A stretch of DNA of 64,000 bases from Anaeromicropila populeti (GTDB lineage: Bacteria > Bacillota > Clostridia > Lachnospirales > Lachnospiraceae), in NCBI RefSeq assembly GCF_900112775.1, contig NZ_FOYZ01000011.1, positions 1 through 64,000 of the forward strand, read 5' to 3'. Of the stretch, positions 62,162 through 64,000 are shown piece after piece (position 1 is the stretch's first letter; each line of letters opens with the position of its first letter). The notes beneath the pieces are model-generated. The model was not told the DNA's origin and did no database searches. It saw only the letters and a list, made by a program, of their open reading frames with translations. Both the position numbers and the translations under genes were made by a program.

Positions 62162-62419
62162 TTGAGAATGTGTGAGCTGCGGGAAAAGGAAGTAATAAAT
62201 GCTATTGACTGTCAGAGACTTGGATTTGTCTGTGACATCGAGTTTAATCTGGAATGTGGAAGAATTGAAAAATTGATTGTACCAGGACCATGCAAATTAT
62301 TTGGTATTATTGGAAGAGAGTATGAATATATTATTGATTTCCGTTGTATAGTCCAGATTGGTCCAGATGTTATTTTAGTAGAAATTGATCCAGAAAAGGC
62401 ACTTCATAAATGTTGTTAA
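62162..62419 (+). CDS. ylmC: YlmC/YmxH-family sporulation protein
   Basis: 85 residues from TTG 62162: GAGGTG lies seven bases upstream and the family begins MRxCELREKEVIN; a GTG at 62153 is inside the ribosome site. It has a PRC-barrel-like fold: LGFVCDIEFNLECGRIEKLIVPG and a C-terminal IVQIGPDVILVEI. The family is found beside sigG in spore formers; its biochemical role is not known. The ribosome site region TTGAGGTGTCAG is repeated exactly 38 bp upstream (62110-62121). Confidence 0.85.
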   Translation: MRMCELREKEVINAIDCQRLGFVCDIEFNLECGRIEKLIVPGPCKLFGIIGREYEYIIDFRCIVQIGPDVILVEIDPEKALHKCC

Positions 62420-62441
62420 TAAAAATAAATTTTGGTATAAT
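62413..62441 (+). promoter_or_regulatory. Promoter of nrdR
   Basis: TTGTTA (62413-62418), 17 bases, TATAAT (62436-62441). It starts within the last codons of ylmC. Confidence 0.7.
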
Positions 62442-62491
62442 AAGCTTAGCGGAAGTCCGTATGTTTATGTAGTAATATCAGGAGGATAAAT

Positions 62492-62944
62492 ATGAAGTGC
62501 CCATTTTGTGGAGAGGACAATACAAGAGTAATTGATTCCAGACCAGCGGAGGACAACAGTTCTATCAGGAGAAGAAGACAGTGTGACAAGTGTCAGAAGC
62601 GTTTTACAACATATGAGAAGGTTGAGGCAATTCCCTTGGTTGTTATAAAAAAAGACTTAAACAGAGAATCCTATGACAGGGCCAAGATTGAAGCAGGTGT
62701 TTTTCGCTCTTGTCATAAAAGACCGATTTCGGTGGATCAAATCAATTGTCTGGTGGATGAAGTGGAAACAGCAATTTTCAATTTGGAAGAAAAGGAGATT
62801 GCAAGTTCTAAGATTGGTGAAATTCTAATGGAAAAATTAAAAGAGCTGGATCCAGTAGCATATGTTCGTTTTGCATCTGTTTATCGTGAATTTAAAGATG
62901 TAAATACTTTCATGGATGAATTGAAAAAAATTCTAGACAATTAA
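62492..62944 (+). CDS. nrdR: Ribonucleotide reductase repressor NrdR
   Basis: 150 residues. NrdR senses dATP/ATP and represses ribonucleotide reductase genes. The N-terminal zinc ribbon (CPFCGEDN ... CDKCQKRFTTYEKV) is followed by an ATP-cone domain (VIKKDLNRESYDRAKIE ... EILMEKLKELDPVAYVRFASVYR). AGGAGG precedes the ATG. No nrd genes are nearby, so it acts at a distance. Confidence 0.96.
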   Translation: MKCPFCGEDNTRVIDSRPAEDNSSIRRRRQCDKCQKRFTTYEKVEAIPLVVIKKDLNRESYDRAKIEAGVFRSCHKRPISVDQINCLVDEVETAIFNLEEKEIASSKIGEILMEKLKELDPVAYVRFASVYREFKDVNTFMDELKKILDN

Positions 62945-63009
62945 ATTCTAAATTGTTATACTAAACATAGATGATATGCTTTCATTGGGAGAACAATGAA
63001 AGGAGTACT

Positions 63010-64000
63010 ATGTTTAGTAAATCTTATAGTGCAGTAATTCAGGGAATTACTGCATCTGTGATTCAAGTCGAAGCAGATTTAAGTGATGGACTGCCAGTGT
63101 TCCAGCTCGTAGGATACTTGGGGTCTGCTGTAAAGGAAGCAAAAGATCGGGTTCGGCTTTCCATTAAAAATTCCGGATATAAAATTCCAGCAAAAAGAAT
63201 TACGGTCAATTTGTCGCCAGCAGATATGAGAAAAGAGGGGACAACCTTTGATCTAGCAATTGCAATTTCTATTTTAATCAGCATTGGAGTTATTGTTAAT
63301 AAAAACACGAATGAAGTAGTGTTTATTGGAGAATTGAGTTTAGATGGCTCTATAAAAAGAGTAAACGGAGTATTACCCATTGTATATGAAGCAAAAAGAA
63401 AAGGCTTTATTAGTTGTATTGTGCCTAAAGAAAATGAAGGGGAGGCTGCTGTAGTAGAGGGGATAGGGGTTTTTGGAGCTTCTCATCTGCTAGAAGTAGT
63501 GCGGCATATTAATGGGGAGAAACTGATTCCGCCTACTACATATCAATTGAAGAGAATGAAAAAACAATCTGAAGCAGAAAAATCTGATTTTAGTGAAGTA
63601 ATAGGTCAGAGTTTAATGAAGAGGGCGGCAGAGATTGCTGTGGCAGGCCAGCATAATCTGATGATGATTGGACCGCCTGGTTCTGGTAAAACCATGCTTG
63701 CACAACGAATGCCTACAATTATGCCAGAGCTTTCATTTGAGGAAGCTATGGAAATATCTCAGATATACAGCATTTCAGGAATGCTTAATTCTAATTTTTC
63801 TTTTGTTTCTCAAAGACCATTTCGTGCACCACATCATACTATTACACCTTCTGCACTTGCAGGAGGAGGGAGCATACCAAAGCCAGGAGAAATTAGTTTT
63901 GCCAACGGAGGAGTTTTGTTTTTGGATGAGCTTCCTGAATTTAGCCGGGAGGCAGTTGAAGTACTGCGGCAGCCTCTGGAGGAACGTAAAATTACAATTT
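63010..64000 (+). CDS. comM: YifB/ComM-family Mg-chelatase-like ATPase, 3' end outside window
   Basis: 330 codons are visible from ATG 63010 (AAAGGAG upstream). The N-terminal S5-like domain has [23 protein letters not shown] and [18 protein letters not shown]; the AAA+ domain has the Walker [13 protein letters not shown], Walker [11 protein letters not shown] and the [11 protein letters not shown] block. ComM is a branch-migrating helicase in natural transformation in Gram-negative bacteria; its role in clostridia is not known. The gene continues past the window end. Confidence 0.93.
   Translation, partial: MFSKSYSAVIQGITASVIQVEADLSDGLPVFQLVGYLGSAVKEAKDRVRLSIKNSGYKIPAKRITVNLSPADMRKEGTTFDLAIAISILISIGVIVNKNTNEVVFIGELSLDGSIKRVNGVLPIVYEAKRKGFISCIVPKENEGEAAVVEGIGVFGASHLLEVVRHINGEKLIPPTTYQLKRMKKQSEAEKSDFSEVIGQSLMKRAAEIAVAGQHNLMMIGPPGSGKTMLAQRMPTIMPELSFEEAMEISQIYSISGMLNSNFSFVSQRPFRAPHHTITPSALAGGGSIPKPGEISFANGGVLFLDELPEFSREAVEVLRQPLEERKITI

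Noticed and set aside
1-64000. tRNA, rRNA, IS elements, prophage or CRISPR in the window
   Set aside because: Intergenic stretches are short and were read through; none shows the needed sequences. The single lysozyme fragment is not enough for a prophage.

Overview
The window comes from the chromosome of an AT-rich, Gram-positive, endospore-forming anaerobe of the Clostridia, and gene order and protein style fit Lachnospiraceae best. The signs are an [FeFe]-hydrogenase maturase (HydF), the spoIIGA-sigE-sigG-ylmC sporulation cluster, a meso-DAP-type MurE, RqcH, RemA, PrkC/PP2C, and many TTG/GTG starts behind strong Shine-Dalgarno sites. The organism call is inference. I see no rRNA, tRNA, CRISPR array, IS element or prophage.

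Region 1 (1-2640) is the only accessory-looking part. Two copies of a lipoprotein gene lie exactly 1666 bp apart without indels. Between them is a broken gene for a secreted lysozyme-like protein (one certain nonsense codon, one inferred single-base frameshift). The lipoprotein start codon directly follows the stop of the lysozyme frame, so the ancestral unit looks like a lysozyme-lipoprotein pair that was tandemly duplicated and is now decaying. Small uncertain ORFs follow.

Region 2 (2640-16400): aroF-tyrA-aroA read leftward from a promoter wrapped in repeated operator-like sequences. Then come an EF-G-like GTPase with degenerate G motifs, hydF, aspA on the opposite strand, a yqeG-aroK-pepP-efp series, a SIMPL-domain gene behind a good sigma-E-type promoter, and an unusual LysM protein.

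Region 3 (16400-30000): a SpoVB/MurJ-type flippase; the iscR-iscS-iscU-mnmA operon with a palindrome at its promoter; a GH113-like protein with Gln where the acid/base Glu is expected; hisK and rqcH; yicC-remA-gmk-rpoZ; two tandem signal peptidases; a lone trpD.

Region 4 (30000-46300): a long rightward run, dapF-murE-priA-def-fmt-(Zn protease)-rsmB-rlmN-prpC-prkC-rsgA-rpe-thiN-ychF-lgt, linking cell-wall precursor synthesis, translation start, rRNA modification and the PASTA-kinase signalling module.

Region 5 (46300-64000): a dcw cluster (mraZ-rsmH-ftsL-two class B PBPs-mraY-murD-ftsW-murA-divIB-ftsZ) with 10-bp MraZ-type repeats, then spoIIGA-sigE-sigG-ylmC, nrdR and the start of comM. murG and murC are absent and murA sits where murG often is. 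The spoIIG promoter keeps the stretched -35/-10 spacing known from Spo0A-activated spoIIG.

Most of the window is conserved backbone. I did not find a clear new multi-gene system. The best leads are the duplicated lysozyme-lipoprotein unit, the aroF operator array, the degenerate EF-G-like GTPase, the Glu-to-Gln GH113 protein and the sigma-E-type SIMPL gene.
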